Positions 1 through 9,318 of a stretch of 37,681 nucleotides of DNA are shown here, one piece after another. The notes under the pieces are model-generated. The model was not told the origin of the DNA, searched no databases, and saw only the letters and a program-made list of their open reading frames with translations. Each line of letters opens with the position of its first letter. Position 1 is the first letter of the stretch. The position numbers and the translations under genes were made by a program. Source of the DNA: an uncultured Gammaproteobacteria bacterium (GTDB lineage: Bacteria > Pseudomonadota > Gammaproteobacteria > HyVt-429); the NCBI GenBank assembly GCA_947259975.1, contig CAMYOD010000019.1:13497-51177 (forward strand), written 5' to 3'.

Positions 1-1030
1 CAAAGAGATCCTGGTTGCGGGAACCAAGCGGCAGGATCTCTTCGGCGCTGAGTTCGATGCTTGTCACCGGTGCGTTCAATGTCAGGCCTTCCAGACGCAC
101 ATGCAGGAGGTCGAGCAGATGGTCGGGGTCACGACTCGGGGTCGCCAATCCCAGATTTATGTGGCTGTGGGTGTGGTTCGAATGCCCCAGTCGCAGCACC
201 AAATGTTGCACCCCGGCGCAGCGGGCACGCAGAGAACCGGCCAGCTCGTAAACCAGCCGCTGCAAGGCGAATCGTAATGCCGCCAGGTCCGTGACTTCGG
301 CCGGCAACATGAGTTGGGCGTGGAAATTGGCCGGTGGTTTAAAAATCGGACGTGGGTCCGGAATGTGACCCAAGGCACGATCGAGGATATCGATAAATCC
401 GCGACCGAGGCGGCGTGTCAGGTCCGGCCGCGGCAGGCGCAAACAGTCGCCGAGTGACCGCAGACCCATGGCCTTGAGGCGGCTCTGTTGTCTGGCTGTC
501 AGATCAAGATGGTTCAGGGACAGGCGCGCCAGCGCCCGACGCAGTTCATCCTGTTGCGTGATCTTTAGTTCGCGCCCGGCTCGTGCCAGCAGCACGGCCC
601 CGAGCGGGGTCGGCGCGAACGCCAGGGTGCCGTGATAGCCCAGTGCAGTGAGACCTTCGCGTGCGCTTTGCAGCAATCGGTCCGCGCCGTCAAACAGGCG
701 CAGGCTGGCACCGATTTCGAGCAGGAGGTCGCGCGGTGGCACGAGACTGACGTGAGAACTGAATTGGCCGGCCCAGGTCGCCAGGCTTTGTAGTGCGGAC
801 TGCTCCAGCTCCGGATTATGGGGTCGTACCCATAGTTGCGCGGTCAGGGCGCGCGCCGCCGCCAGCGGCATACCCGACTTTATTCCTGAATGTTGCGCCG
901 CCCGATTGCAGATCAGTATGACGTGCTTGGCACCTTGGCCGGTGCTGATGGCCCGGGGCTCATGCGTGATGCCGTCCCGGGCCAGGACCTCCAGGGGCAG
1001 ATGAGGTAGATGAAGATCCAGCCACAGCAT
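1..1030 (-). CDS. imuB: ImuB, Y-family polymerase-like subunit of the mutasome (C-terminus beyond the window)
   Basis: Translating the minus strand from the ATG at 1030 gives an open frame of about 343 codons running off the left edge. It starts [20 protein letters not shown] and contains the ImuB-like block LLLEIGASLRLFDG followed by a helix-hairpin-helix-like stretch (LKAMGLRSLGDCLRLP). ImuB is a Y-family polymerase relative that acts with ImuA and DnaE2 in SOS-induced error-prone repair and bridges to the beta clamp. As known for the family, the catalytic acidic residues are not preserved: the first acidic pair reads D-L-H, and the second position, Ser-x-Asp-Glu in DinB, reads P-P-R-D. The start overlaps the end of imuA by 71 nt, so translation is probably coupled. 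The C-terminal region and any dnaE2 lie outside the window. Confidence 0.9.
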   Translation of the reverse strand, partial: MLWLDLHLPHLPLEVLARDGITHEPRAISTGQGAKHVILICNRAAQHSGIKSGMPLAAARALTAQLWVRPHNPELEQSALQSLATWAGQFSSHVSLVPPRDLLLEIGASLRLFDGADRLLQSAREGLTALGYHGTLAFAPTPLGAVLLARAGRELKITQQDELRRALARLSLNHLDLTARQQSRLKAMGLRSLGDCLRLPRPDLTRRLGRGFIDILDRALGHIPDPRPIFKPPANFHAQLMLPAEVTDLAALRFALQRLVYELAGSLRARCAGVQHLVLRLGHSNHTHSHINLGLATPSRDPDHLLDLLHVRLEGLTLNAPVTSIELSAEEILPLGSRNQDLF

Positions 1031-1640
1031 GTTCGAGTTCCAGGTGCAAAGGCCCCATGGCCCAGCCGCCACGGCGCTTCAAGATATCCACAGCGACGCC
1101 GTGCGGGTTTGCTTGTACCCGCAAACGCAGGCTGGCGGGAGAGGATTGGTCTGCGGTCCATTGCGGACGAAACAATAAGCCCCAGCAGCGACCGGTCTCC
1201 GCCGCCAGCTGCAGGCGCCGCAATGTCTTGTTGTTGGTGCCTGCCAGCCACGCCAGGACGGCACCGCAGGTGCCGGAACGCAGCGCCTGTTCCACCGCCC
1301 AGAGACCGTCGCCCTCGGTGCGGGGGTGCACCAGCAAGACCCTGGAAAGGTCGATACCTGCCGCCGCCAGTGTCGGTGCGTAGGGGAGATGGGGGGGTGC
1401 AACCCAGGCCAGCCAGCGTTTCGTCCGGCTCAATTGGGCCAGTGCCGGCATGACGATGCGGGAAATGCCGATGCCTTCCTGGGATGAAATGATCTCGGTC
1501 AATGTGCCCAGCGGCCAGCCGCCACCGGGCAGTGCGGTGTCGAGAGCGCTGAAACCGGTGGGGATGTTATGTCCATCCGCAGCGGGAGTCTGGCCGGCGC
1601 GCCAGATATCGGCGCGTTGTAACAGCTGGTCCAGATTCAT
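960..1640 (-). CDS. imuA: ImuA, RecA-like SOS mutagenesis accessory protein
   Basis: A 226-residue protein with the RecA/SulA-like ImuA pattern: an N-terminal stretch [20 protein letters not shown], then a degenerate P-loop region ([13 protein letters not shown]) with no proper GxxxxGK[ST], and the core motif [20 protein letters not shown]. ImuA is the small partner of ImuB in the ImuA-ImuB-DnaE2 translesion complex. The start codon overlaps the lexA stop in an ATGA (1637-1640), which indicates co-translation with lexA. The C-terminus is Gly/Pro/Ser-rich and probably disordered. The order lexA-imuA-imuB is the known SOS mutagenesis cassette, which supports the name beyond sequence similarity alone. 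Confidence 0.9.
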   Translation of the reverse strand: MNLDQLLQRADIWRAGQTPAADGHNIPTGFSALDTALPGGGWPLGTLTEIISSQEGIGISRIVMPALAQLSRTKRWLAWVAPPHLPYAPTLAAAGIDLSRVLLVHPRTEGDGLWAVEQALRSGTCGAVLAWLAGTNNKTLRRLQLAAETGRCWGLLFRPQWTADQSSPASLRLRVQANPHGVAVDILKRRGGWAMGPLHLELEHAVAGSSSTSSAPGGPGPGRHHA

Positions 1641-2239
1641 AAGGGTGCGCCGTTGCGGATGATGCCCACGCCCAGGCCCTCGATGACCAGGGATTGGCGG
1701 CGCAGGTCCACGTTGAGCGGGGGGTAGTCAGGGTTCTCGGGAAGTAGTTGCACCTGGTGCCCGCGGCGGCGCAGGCGTTTTACGGTGACCTCGTCTTCCA
1801 GGCGGGCGACCACAATCTGACCGTTGCTGGCTTCATGGGTGCGATGCACGGCGAGCAGATCACCGTCCAGAATCCCGGCGTCGCGCATACTCATGCCGTG
1901 TACGCGCAACAGATAATCGGCCCGCGGCCGAAACAGATTGGGCGCCAGGCGGTAATGGTCCTCAACATGTTCCTGGGCGAGAATGGGGCTGCCCGCGGCG
2001 ACCCGCCCGATGACGGGCAGGCCGTCTGCTTCCCGCAGACGAATACCGCGGGACGCACCCGGCAGCAACTCGATCGCCCCTTTGCGCGCCAACGCTTTTA
2101 AATGCTCCTCCGCCGCATTGGCGGAACGGAACCCCAGGGCCTTGGCGATCTCCATGCGGGTCGGCGGCATGCCGGTGGTTTCCAGGCATTCCCGGATCAG
2201 CTGGAGAATCTCAGACTGGCGTTGGGTCAGGGGTTTCAT
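1637..2239 (-). CDS. lexA: LexA repressor
   Basis: A 200-residue LexA. The N-terminal winged helix includes [20 protein letters not shown] as the recognition region. The autocleavage site is Ala82-Gly83 in GRVAAGSPI. The catalytic dyad is Ser117 (VHGMSM) and Lys154 (VTVKRL). It represses SOS genes and self-cleaves when activated RecA filaments form. It is first in an operon with imuA and imuB, as in lexA-imuA-imuB(-dnaE2) cassettes, so another lexA may exist elsewhere in the genome. Two LexA-like operators and a sigma70 promoter lie just upstream, so autoregulation is expected. There is no clear Shine-Dalgarno before the ATG because operator sequence occupies that position. Confidence 0.96.
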   Translation of the reverse strand: MKPLTQRQSEILQLIRECLETTGMPPTRMEIAKALGFRSANAAEEHLKALARKGAIELLPGASRGIRLREADGLPVIGRVAAGSPILAQEHVEDHYRLAPNLFRPRADYLLRVHGMSMRDAGILDGDLLAVHRTHEASNGQIVVARLEDEVTVKRLRRRGHQVQLLPENPDYPPLNVDLRRQSLVIEGLGVGIIRNGAPL

Positions 2240-2244
2240 AATAA

Positions 2245-2260
2245 CTGTATATAAATTCAG
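2245..2260. promoter_or_regulatory. LexA operator 1 (SOS box)
   Basis: The sequence CTGTATATAAATTCAG matches the gammaproteobacterial SOS box CTGT-N8-ACAG except for one base in the right half (TCAG). It lies 5 nt upstream of the lexA ATG, over the expected ribosome-binding region and downstream of the predicted transcription start. Confidence 0.8.
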
Positions 2261-2263
2261 TTA

Positions 2264-2279
2264 CTGGTATTATATACAG
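2264..2279. promoter_or_regulatory. LexA operator 2 (SOS box)
   Basis: The sequence CTGGTATTATATACAG matches CTGT-N8-ACAG except for the fourth base. It contains the -10 hexamer of the predicted lexA promoter, so bound LexA would block RNA polymerase directly. It is 19 bp (start to start) from operator 1. Confidence 0.8.
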
Positions 2280-2296
2280 TACTTTGTGGAATGCAA
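2269..2296 (-). promoter_or_regulatory. sigma70 promoter of lexA-imuA-imuB
   Basis: On the minus strand a -35 TTGCAT (2291-2296) is separated by 16 nt from a perfect -10 TATAAT (2269-2274). Transcription should start near 2262, giving a leader of only about 20 nt. The -10 lies inside LexA operator 2. Confidence 0.7.
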
Positions 2297-2604
2297 GTCT
2301 CAGTAGCCCGCGGGTTGGAGTCCTCGCCCCTCGCCCCTCGCCACCAAGATTGCGCAAACAACATGTGCCCGGACCGCACCGACAAACATAGCGGCATGCG
2401 CCTGGACCGCCCGTCGCGTCCATCATCGTCGCCAGTGGCCATGCCCCTCGATACCGTGTAGGCTTTTAGCGCAATAAAGTCCACGCCTGTATCGATGCTG
2501 TTCAATCGATCCTTCCAGCAAGAATCGGGATGTTGCGCAGTTGTTGATTCACGCAGTTGAATAAATTTTACGGATAAAACCTTTCGTCATCGGAGGACAG
2601 GCGC
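2297..2604. other. intergenic region between the divergent lexA and RND exporter genes
   Basis: About 300 nt with no convincing gene. A short 7-nt repetition (cgcccct) occurs near 2325-2340. The segment before 2605 turns AT-rich (2555-2585) and ends in a good Shine-Dalgarno (CGGAGGA) ahead of the exporter ATG. The exporter promoter is probably in this AT-rich part, but I see no well-spaced hexamer pair. Confidence 0.5.
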
Positions 2605-4947
2605 ATGCATGAATTCGAAGCCCGGTTCGGAAGCTGGGTCATTCGTCACCGCTGGTGGATCATACTTATTACCCTCGCGCTGGTGTTTCTTGCCGCCAGC
2701 GGCGGCCGACATCTGAGTTTCACGACCAACTACCGCGTTTTCTTCAGCGCCGACAACCCCCAATTACTGGCCTTCGAAGGCCTTGAGAACACCTACACCA
2801 AGAACGATAACGTCATGTTCGTGCTGGCGCCCCGCGACGGTGAGGTCTTCAGTCGCGAGACGCTGGCGACGGTAACGACACTCACCGAAAAGGCCTGGCA
2901 GGTTCCCTATTCGAACCGGGTCGATTCCATCACCAATTTTCAACACACCGAGGCCACAGGGGATGACCTGACGGTGCGCGACCTGGTCACCGATGCAGCC
3001 GCACTCAGCGACGCAGAACTCGTACGGATCCGCAGCATCGCCATGGCGGAGCCCCTGTTGCTGCGACGTCTGGTGTCCGATCGCGGCCACGTCACCGCGG
3101 TCAACGTGACTATCCAGTTACCGGGTGTGGCACCGACCAAGGAGACACCCGAGGTGGTCGCCTATGCGCGCGCGCTGGCGGATGAAATTCGTGTGTTGCA
3201 GCCCGATCTGGACATCTATCTCACCGGCATGGTGATGATGAACAACGCGTTTTCCGAATCGTCGCAGCGCGATATGCGCACCCTGGTGCCGCTGAGCTTT
3301 TTACTCATGATGCTGGTGCTGGCATTGCTGCTACGCGGCATCATTGCGACGGCCGTGACGCTGCTGGTGATCGCCTTCTCCATCATGGTGGCCATGGGCC
3401 TGGGCGGTTATTTCGGGATTCCCTTGACGCCGCCGTCGGCCACCGCGCCGACGGTTATTCTCACGGTGGCGGTGGCAAACTCGGTGCACGTGTTGGTGAC
3501 TTTCTTGTTCGAGCTGCGCCATGGGCGAGACAAAAATGCCGCCCTGGTGGAAAGCCTGCGCATCAATCTGCAACCGGTGTTTCTCGCCAGTCTCACCACC
3601 GCGCTCGGTTTTCTGAGTATGAACTTCGCCGAGGTGCCGCCGTTTCGGCATCTCGGTAATCTGGTCGCCATGGGTGTCGCGGCGTCCTTCGTATTCGCGG
3701 TCACCTTTCTGCCGGCGGTAATGTCCCTGCTGCCGTTGCGGACCAAACGTCTTGCTGGCGGAAAAGATGAGCTCATGGCGCGGCTCGGCGATTTCGTCGT
3801 GCGGCGTCGGCGGGTGCTGTTCTGGGGTATGGCGGTGACCATCGTGACGCTGGTTTCATTCGTGCCCCGCAACGAATTGAACGACGTCTTTCTGCACTAT
3901 TTCGATGACACCGTGACGTTTCGCAACGACTCGGATTTCACCACCGAGAATCTGACCGGCATGTACCAACTGGAGTATTCCCTCGTCGGGCAGGAAGCGG
4001 GCGCGGTCGGCGATCCGGGTTTTCTGCGCGACGTGGATGCCTTTGCCGAATGGTTCCGGGCGCAACCGGAGACCATACACGTGAATGTCATGACCGACAT
4101 CATGCGCCGGCTTAACAAGAATATGCATGGGGATGAGTCCGGTTATTACCGGTTACCAGAAGAACGGAATCTCGCGGCGCAATATCTGCTGCTGTACGAG
4201 ATGTCGCTACCCTACGGCCTCGATCTCAACAACCAGATCAACGTGGACAAGTCGTCCACACGCATGACGGTAAGCCTGCAGACCCTGTCCACAAACGATT
4301 TGCTGGCGCTGGAGGCGCGGGCGCAGGACTGGTTGGGGGCGAATACGACCAACATCAGAAAGCACGACGGCAGCGGCACGACGGTCATGTTTGCGCACAT
4401 CGGCAAACGCAATATTATTACGATGCTACTGGGAACCACGATCGCATTGTTCTGCATCTCACTGCTACTGATATTCGCATTGCGCTCCGTGAAAATCGGA
4501 TTGGTCAGTATGGTCCCGAATCTGGTGCCGGCGGCCATGGGTTTCGGGCTCTGGGGTTTAATCGTTGGCGAAGTGGGTCTGGCCCTGTCGGTGGTTACCG
4601 GCATGACCTTGGGGATCGTTGTGGATGACACGGTGCACTTCCTGAGCAAATATCTGCGTGCCCGCCGTGAACGTAATCTCGGGCCGCAGGATGCGGTGCG
4701 TTATGCCTTTACCAGCGTGGGCCGCGCGTTATCGATAACCACCGTCGTGTTAATCGTCGGCTTTTCGGTGCTGGCCCTGTCCAGCTTCGAACTCAATGCG
4801 GGCATGGGCCTGCTGACCGCGGTGGTGATCGCGCTTGCCTTGTTGGCGGACTTCCTGTTCTTGCCGCCGCTGTTGATGACGATCGAGGAGTCGCGTAATG
4901 AAGAAGTGGTTGATTCTGATACCGCTGTGGATACTGTTTCTGCCTGA
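2605..4947 (+). CDS. RND/MMPL-family exporter
   Basis: A 780-residue inner-membrane protein with the duplicated RND/MMPL layout. It has one helix near residues 14-33, a large periplasmic loop, a block of helices from about 225 to 375, a second helix near 398-415, a second periplasmic loop, and a final helix block from about 600 to 760. Repeat halves are visible: VVANSVHVLVTFLFEL in the first and GIVVDDTVHFLSKYLRARRE in the second, with a GxxxDD-type motif in the second. Family members use the proton gradient to export lipids or hydrophobic molecules. CGGAGGA lies before the ATG. It overlaps the next gene by 50 nt, and the two following genes encode a LolA-like periplasmic protein and a beta-barrel, so it is probably the inner-membrane pump of a trans-envelope pathway. 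The substrate is unknown. Confidence 0.88.
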   Translation: MHEFEARFGSWVIRHRWWIILITLALVFLAASGGRHLSFTTNYRVFFSADNPQLLAFEGLENTYTKNDNVMFVLAPRDGEVFSRETLATVTTLTEKAWQVPYSNRVDSITNFQHTEATGDDLTVRDLVTDAAALSDAELVRIRSIAMAEPLLLRRLVSDRGHVTAVNVTIQLPGVAPTKETPEVVAYARALADEIRVLQPDLDIYLTGMVMMNNAFSESSQRDMRTLVPLSFLLMMLVLALLLRGIIATAVTLLVIAFSIMVAMGLGGYFGIPLTPPSATAPTVILTVAVANSVHVLVTFLFELRHGRDKNAALVESLRINLQPVFLASLTTALGFLSMNFAEVPPFRHLGNLVAMGVAASFVFAVTFLPAVMSLLPLRTKRLAGGKDELMARLGDFVVRRRRVLFWGMAVTIVTLVSFVPRNELNDVFLHYFDDTVTFRNDSDFTTENLTGMYQLEYSLVGQEAGAVGDPGFLRDVDAFAEWFRAQPETIHVNVMTDIMRRLNKNMHGDESGYYRLPEERNLAAQYLLLYEMSLPYGLDLNNQINVDKSSTRMTVSLQTLSTNDLLALEARAQDWLGANTTNIRKHDGSGTTVMFAHIGKRNIITMLLGTTIALFCISLLLIFALRSVKIGLVSMVPNLVPAAMGFGLWGLIVGEVGLALSVVTGMTLGIVVDDTVHFLSKYLRARRERNLGPQDAVRYAFTSVGRALSITTVVLIVGFSVLALSSFELNAGMGLLTAVVIALALLADFLFLPPLLMTIEESRNEEVVDSDTAVDTVSA

Positions 4948-5680
4948 TGCCTGGGCCGAAACCCCGGAGGAGAAGGGGCTGCGCCTGGCGATCGAGATGG
5001 ACCATCGCAACGAAGGTTGGGTGAGCCAGGAGGCGGATATGCGCATGATCCTGCGCAACAAGCAGGGCCAGGAGAGCATCCGCGAGATCCGTTCCCGCAC
5101 CCTCGAGGTTCCGGGAGACGGCGACAAGGGATTGTCGATCTTCGACACACCGGCGGACGTCAAGGGCACCGCCTTCCTGAGTTACACCCATGCCACCCGG
5201 CCCGACGACCAATGGTTGTATCTACCGGCGCTCAAGCGGGTCAAGCGCATTGCCTCGGCGAACAAATCCGGACCGTTCATGGGCAGTGAGTTCGCCTACG
5301 AGGATCTGACCTCCCAGGAAGTCGCGAAATACACCTACAAATGGTTGCGCGATGAGCCGATCGAGGGACGTGACTGTTATACGGTGGAGCGATACCCCGC
5401 CTACGAAAACTCGGGCTACACGCGGCAGATCGCCTGGGTGGATAAAGACATGTACCAACCCCTCAAGATCGAGTTTTACGATCGCAAGAACGCGTTGCTG
5501 AAAACCCTGACCTTCAGGGACTACAAGCAATACCTGGAGAAGTACTGGCGCGCCGACGTTATGGATATGATTAATCATCAAACCGGCAAGAGCACGCGAC
5601 TCCTGTGGAGCAACTACCAATTCAAGACAGGCTTGAGCGATCGAGATTTCGACCGTAACAGTCTCAAGCGCGCCCGGTGA
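4898..5680 (+). CDS. LolA-like outer-membrane lipoprotein-sorting protein
   Basis: A 260-residue exported protein. A signal peptide covers roughly residues 1-20 (MKKWLILIPLWILFLPDAWA), with cleavage likely after AWA. The mature part carries the hallmark block of the LolA_like family: DDQWLYLPALKRVKRI, then GPFMGSEFAYEDLTSQEV and later LRDEPIEGRDCYTVERYP. This family shares the LolA/LolB half-barrel fold that shields acyl chains, and its genes are often found beside MMPL/RND exporters. The start lies 50 nt inside the exporter gene, after a GAGGAG site. The stop overlaps the next start in GTGA. I infer that it passes a lipid or lipidated cargo between the pump and the outer membrane. Confidence 0.88.
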   Translation: MKKWLILIPLWILFLPDAWAETPEEKGLRLAIEMDHRNEGWVSQEADMRMILRNKQGQESIREIRSRTLEVPGDGDKGLSIFDTPADVKGTAFLSYTHATRPDDQWLYLPALKRVKRIASANKSGPFMGSEFAYEDLTSQEVAKYTYKWLRDEPIEGRDCYTVERYPAYENSGYTRQIAWVDKDMYQPLKIEFYDRKNALLKTLTFRDYKQYLEKYWRADVMDMINHQTGKSTRLLWSNYQFKTGLSDRDFDRNSLKRAR

Positions 5681-6864
5681 GAATCGCTAGGCGCGGTATT
5701 CGGCCGCGCAGCGCAGCGCTGGTGCTTGTCTGCAGTCTGCTGCAGGCACCCGCGGGCGCGAATAGCACCCCCTGGTCCGGCACCCTGGGTGTTGAAGCGC
5801 GGCTGTTTGCGTCGAGCCCGCGTGACCCACGGCAACACGATCACAACCTGTCGGTATTTCTTGAGCCTGAGTTCTATCGCGAATGGAGCGGTGGGCGCGA
5901 CAGTTTCACCTTTGTTCCCTTTCTGCGTCTCGATCAACACGACGATGAACGCTCGCACGGAGATATTCGTGAATTGACCTGGCTGCGGGCGGCACGGGAG
6001 TGGGAGCTGCGCGTGGGCGTTCGCAAGGTGTTCTGGGTAATCAATCAGACCGACCTGGTGGAAAATATCGACCAGGAAGACAAGCTGGGTCAGCCCATGG
6101 TGAACCTGGCCCTGATCCGCAACTGGGGCACCGTGGATCTATTTCTCCTGCCGGGATTCAGAGAGCGGACCTTCCCCGGGCCGGAAGGCCGCTTGCGCAC
6201 GCCTATCCCCGTGGACACGGATCGGCCGGTATATGAATCATCCCGCGGCAACGACCGCGTCGATGCCGCAATCCGCTGGTCCCAGGTGCTGGGTGACTGG
6301 GACGTGGGTGTGTCGCACTTTTCCGGCACCAGCCGTGAGCCACGGCTCCTGCCGGCACTCGGGGCACAGGGGACACCGGTGTTGATCCCCCGTTACGATG
6401 TCATCGATCAGACCGGCCTGGACGTGCAGGCGACCAAAGGCAACTGGCTGTGGAAGCTGGAGGCCCTGCGCCGTTCCGGTCAAGGCGATTCTTACACTGC
6501 CGCCGTCGGCGGCTTTGAATATACCTTTTATGGCATCGGCGGCACGGCACGGGATCTGGGTGTGCTGCTGGAGTATCACGCCGATGATCGCGGCGTCGAT
6601 GCCGCGACGCCATTTCAAAACGACCTGTTTGTCGGCGGTCGGCTGACTTTGAACGACACCCAAAGCACCGAGCTGCTCGCCGGTGCGATTGTGGACCTGG
6701 ATGGCGATGGTCAATTCTACAATCTCGAAGCCAGTCGGCGTTTGGGCGAGCGCTTTGTTGCGAGCATCGAACTGCGGGCGTTTGTTGATGTTCCACCGAG
6801 CGCACCGAGTTTCGGTCTGGCCCGTGACGATTACGCGCAAATGGAAATTGCCTATCATTTTTAA
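5677..6864 (+). CDS. outer-membrane beta-barrel protein of the RND/LolA-like operon
   Basis: A 395-residue protein starting at GTG, overlapping the previous stop by 4 nt. An N-terminal export signal is likely (positive start, hydrophobic SAALVLVCSLLQAPAGA). The mature protein is full of alternating aromatic/polar strands (for example DSFTFVPFLRLDQ, WELRVGVRKVFWV, LLEYHADDRG) and ends in ...YAQMEIAYHF. The C-terminal Phe is the signature recognised by the Bam machinery. Related proteins are usually annotated only as hypothetical or DUF1302/porin-like; I do not recognise a named family. Position and coupling suggest it is the outer-membrane component working with the exporter and the LolA-like protein. 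Confidence 0.75.
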   Translation: MRIARRGIRPRSAALVLVCSLLQAPAGANSTPWSGTLGVEARLFASSPRDPRQHDHNLSVFLEPEFYREWSGGRDSFTFVPFLRLDQHDDERSHGDIRELTWLRAAREWELRVGVRKVFWVINQTDLVENIDQEDKLGQPMVNLALIRNWGTVDLFLLPGFRERTFPGPEGRLRTPIPVDTDRPVYESSRGNDRVDAAIRWSQVLGDWDVGVSHFSGTSREPRLLPALGAQGTPVLIPRYDVIDQTGLDVQATKGNWLWKLEALRRSGQGDSYTAAVGGFEYTFYGIGGTARDLGVLLEYHADDRGVDAATPFQNDLFVGGRLTLNDTQSTELLAGAIVDLDGDGQFYNLEASRRLGERFVASIELRAFVDVPPSAPSFGLARDDYAQMEIAYHF

Positions 6865-7007
6865 GCGACCGGCATAAGCCCGGGGTATTGCGGGCGGCGA
6901 AATGTGCGTGTGATCCGGTTAGGTTATGATGTGGGCCCGGTATGCCAAGTCAGCGGTAACCGCACCCGGCATCGGCCGCTTCCCGTCACTTCGCGAGGTT
7001 ACGCACG

Positions 7008-7217
7008 GTGCCAAAGAAATTCATGATTCTCGCAGTCGCAATTCTTGCCGCGTTCTATTTGTTGAATCCCAGTGCCGGTGTGTTCGAGTTGATACCCGAC
7101 AACATACCGGGTCTGGGTAATCTCGACGAGGCGACCGCGGTCTTCCTGTTATTGGCCTGCCTGCGGTATTTCGGCATCGACGTAGTCGATATATTCAAGC
7201 GCACCGGCGACGACTGA
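7008..7217 (+). CDS. small DUF1232/YkvA-like membrane protein
   Basis: A 69-residue protein starting at GTG (7008), with a GCGAGG-type ribosome site about 9 nt before; an in-frame ATG at 7023 is an alternative. It has a hydrophobic N-terminus (FMILAVAILAAFYLL) and a second hydrophobic segment (ATAVFLLLACLRYFG). Between them the stretch FELIPDNIPGLGNLDEA resembles the PxDxIPDxIPxLGxxDD motif of the DUF1232 (YkvA) family, whose function is unknown. It appears to stand alone. A perfect hairpin spans its stop codon. Confidence 0.65.
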   Translation: MPKKFMILAVAILAAFYLLNPSAGVFELIPDNIPGLGNLDEATAVFLLLACLRYFGIDVVDIFKRTGDD

Positions 7218-7231
7218 GCCGTCGCCGGTGC
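7201..7231. terminator. strong hairpin between convergent genes, probable terminator
   Basis: GCACCGGCGACG (7201-7212) pairs perfectly with 7220-7231 around a 7-nt loop that holds the TGA of the upstream gene. Neither side has a good T-run, so this may be a transcript-end stabiliser rather than a classical intrinsic terminator. It lies between the small plus-strand gene and the minus-strand chemotaxis receptor. Confidence 0.5.
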
Positions 7232-7277
7232 ATGAACGGATTGACTGAACCCGAAGCTACGATCGCCCGCCGGAGAA

Positions 7278-9188
7278 TCAGGTCTTGAACTGTCCCACCG
7301 TCGTCTGGAGTTCCGATGAAAGGCGGCTCAATTCGGCGCTCGCGCTTGCGGTTTGCGACGTGCCGGCGGCGCTGCCTTCCACCGCCTTGCTGATGTTGTG
7401 AATATTGCGGTTGATTTCCTGGGTCACCGAGTTCTGTTGCTCCGCGGCGTTGGCGATCTGCAGGTTCATATCGCTGATGCGCGCGACGGCGGCGGTGATG
7501 TTTTCCAGCGAGACGCCGGCCTCGGCGGCCTTGTCGACGCTGGATTGGGCACGCTTGCGGCTTTCCTCCATGACCCCCACGGCGTTGCTTGCGCCCGCCT
7601 GCAGGCGCTCGATCATATCCTGAATTTCCTGTGTGGATTCCTGTGTGCGGCTCGCCAGTGTGCGGACCTCGTCCGCCACCACGGCAAAGCCACGGCCCTG
7701 TTCGCCGGCGCGCGCCGCTTCGATGGCCGCATTCAAAGCCAATAGATTGGTTTGTTCGGCGATACCCTTGATGACATCGAGTACCGAGCCGATGCTCTCG
7801 CTGCCTTCCTCGAGGGTATGCATCGCATCGGTGGCGCGCTCGACCTCGTCAGCCAGGGCGTTGATCGCCGTGATGGTGCTGTTGACCACCTGACGCCCGT
7901 TGTCCGCCTCCTGCTGGGCGTTTTGTGCCGCACTCGCCGCGGCACCCGCGTGTTCACTGACTTCGTGCACGCTCTCGGTCATCTCATTGATGGCGGCCGC
8001 CACCTGTTCGGTTTCGTGTTGCTGTTTGCGGACATCTTCGCTGGTGCTCTCCATGACCGTGGACATCTCTTCGGAGGCGGCGGCGACTTGTGACGCCGAG
8101 CCCGTGACGTCACGCACGATACTGGCGAGCTTGTCGGCAAAGTGATTGAAGCCACGGGAGAGATCCGTTAGTTCGTCGCGCCCTTTGTCGTCCAGGCGCC
8201 GTGTGAGATCGCCGTCGCCCTGACCGATGTCCACCATGGTCACCGCGGCGGCTTTGATCGGGCCGACGATACCGCGGCTCACGAGCGTCAATAAACCGAG
8301 ACCGAAGGCCAGCGCGAGGACACCAATGCCGATGAGTGTGTTACGGGTATGGGCAAAGGTATCGGCATAGTAGCTGCGATCCATGGCGATCGAGAGCACG
8401 CCGATGGGTTTGGCGGAATAGTCCCCGATGGCGCGGAAGTAGACGGCGTGTGGGGTGCCCTTGATCTCGGTCTGCAGGGCGTGGGCATCGCCGGCCAGGG
8501 CCGTGGTCAGGTGCGCTGAATCGATTGCCAGGCTGTCGCCCAGGGTCGAGGCGAATGCCTCAAAGCCGCCTTGTTTCTCGATGTAAAGCGCCACGTCGAC
8601 GGCATACTGTTCTTTGAATTGGCTGACGAACTCATTGCCGAAAGACAGGCCAAATTCCACCGAGCCAAGCTGCTGGCCGTTGTCCTTGATCGGTACCACG
8701 CCACGTATACCCAGACCGGCGACGCCTTTCTCGAGGCCGTGCAGGCGACGCCCATTGGTGTTGACGTCGACAACGGTATGGCGGAAGGAGGATAAATCAT
8801 CGCCGAACTTGGCCGGTTTGTGGACGCGCAGAAAGGAAATGGCCGGCGGGCGGTGGAACTGAAACTGCTTGACGCCATATTCGCGCTGCAGAATCTTATA
8901 GGCATCGTTGAAAATCTGTAGTAACTGGTCCCGATCGTCCGCCATAAAGGCGGCCTTTGCGCCCGGAATGTTGGCGACGACTTCACTCAGGGCCTCCGCC
9001 ATCTGGCCGCGCGTCTCGATCATGGCGACGATGTTATTGTAGTAACCGCGCAGTTCACGCTCTTCGGCCTGTTGGGTCAATTTACTGACCAGCGACAGAC
9101 TGAACGGAATGATGAGCGCGAGAGTAAGCAATACGATGGTGCCGGCGGAAATCGCGACCCGCATGCCGATCTTGAGGTTTTTTAACAT
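7278..9188 (-). CDS. methyl-accepting chemotaxis protein with Cache-like sensor
   Basis: From the ATG at 9188 (GGAG 9 nt upstream) the product is 636 residues; a longer frame to 9278 lacks a good ribosome site and adds an unlikely Cys-rich leader. Layout: transmembrane helix near 10-32, periplasmic Cache-like region (about 35-295, with [20 protein letters not shown] and [21 protein letters not shown]), second helix near 310-325, HAMP ([20 protein letters not shown]), then the signalling hairpin with the invariant tip [20 protein letters not shown] and [13 protein letters not shown]. The C-terminus (VGQFKT) has no NWETF-type CheR tether. It senses an unknown ligand and controls CheA. It is monocistronic here. 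Confidence 0.95.
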   Translation of the reverse strand: MLKNLKIGMRVAISAGTIVLLTLALIIPFSLSLVSKLTQQAEERELRGYYNNIVAMIETRGQMAEALSEVVANIPGAKAAFMADDRDQLLQIFNDAYKILQREYGVKQFQFHRPPAISFLRVHKPAKFGDDLSSFRHTVVDVNTNGRRLHGLEKGVAGLGIRGVVPIKDNGQQLGSVEFGLSFGNEFVSQFKEQYAVDVALYIEKQGGFEAFASTLGDSLAIDSAHLTTALAGDAHALQTEIKGTPHAVYFRAIGDYSAKPIGVLSIAMDRSYYADTFAHTRNTLIGIGVLALAFGLGLLTLVSRGIVGPIKAAAVTMVDIGQGDGDLTRRLDDKGRDELTDLSRGFNHFADKLASIVRDVTGSASQVAAASEEMSTVMESTSEDVRKQQHETEQVAAAINEMTESVHEVSEHAGAAASAAQNAQQEADNGRQVVNSTITAINALADEVERATDAMHTLEEGSESIGSVLDVIKGIAEQTNLLALNAAIEAARAGEQGRGFAVVADEVRTLASRTQESTQEIQDMIERLQAGASNAVGVMEESRKRAQSSVDKAAEAGVSLENITAAVARISDMNLQIANAAEQQNSVTQEINRNIHNISKAVEGSAAGTSQTASASAELSRLSSELQTTVGQFKT

Positions 9189-9302
9189 CGTCTGAATCTC
9201 CAATCCCTGCAAGGTGTAAAAGGTCCGCAGCGCGGCACCGGCCCCGAAGCAACAACGCCCGGATGCCCAGATGAACAAGCAAATCCGATGCCAAGCCTGA
9301 CC

Positions 9303-9318
9303 AAAAAAAAGGGGGGGG
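9303..9318. repeat. homopolymer junction A8-G8
   Basis: Eight A followed directly by eight G, about 115 bp upstream of the chemotaxis receptor start. Such tracts slip easily during replication and sequencing. It lies outside any coding frame I accept. Confidence 0.8.

Noticed and set aside
2305-2340. tRNA-like 3' end (ggttggagtcc ... caccaa)
   Set aside because: No acceptor or T-stem pairing can be formed; similarity is limited to a few bases.
2211-2505. Two short minus-strand frames upstream of lexA
   Set aside because: They overlap the lexA promoter and operators and have no ribosome site.
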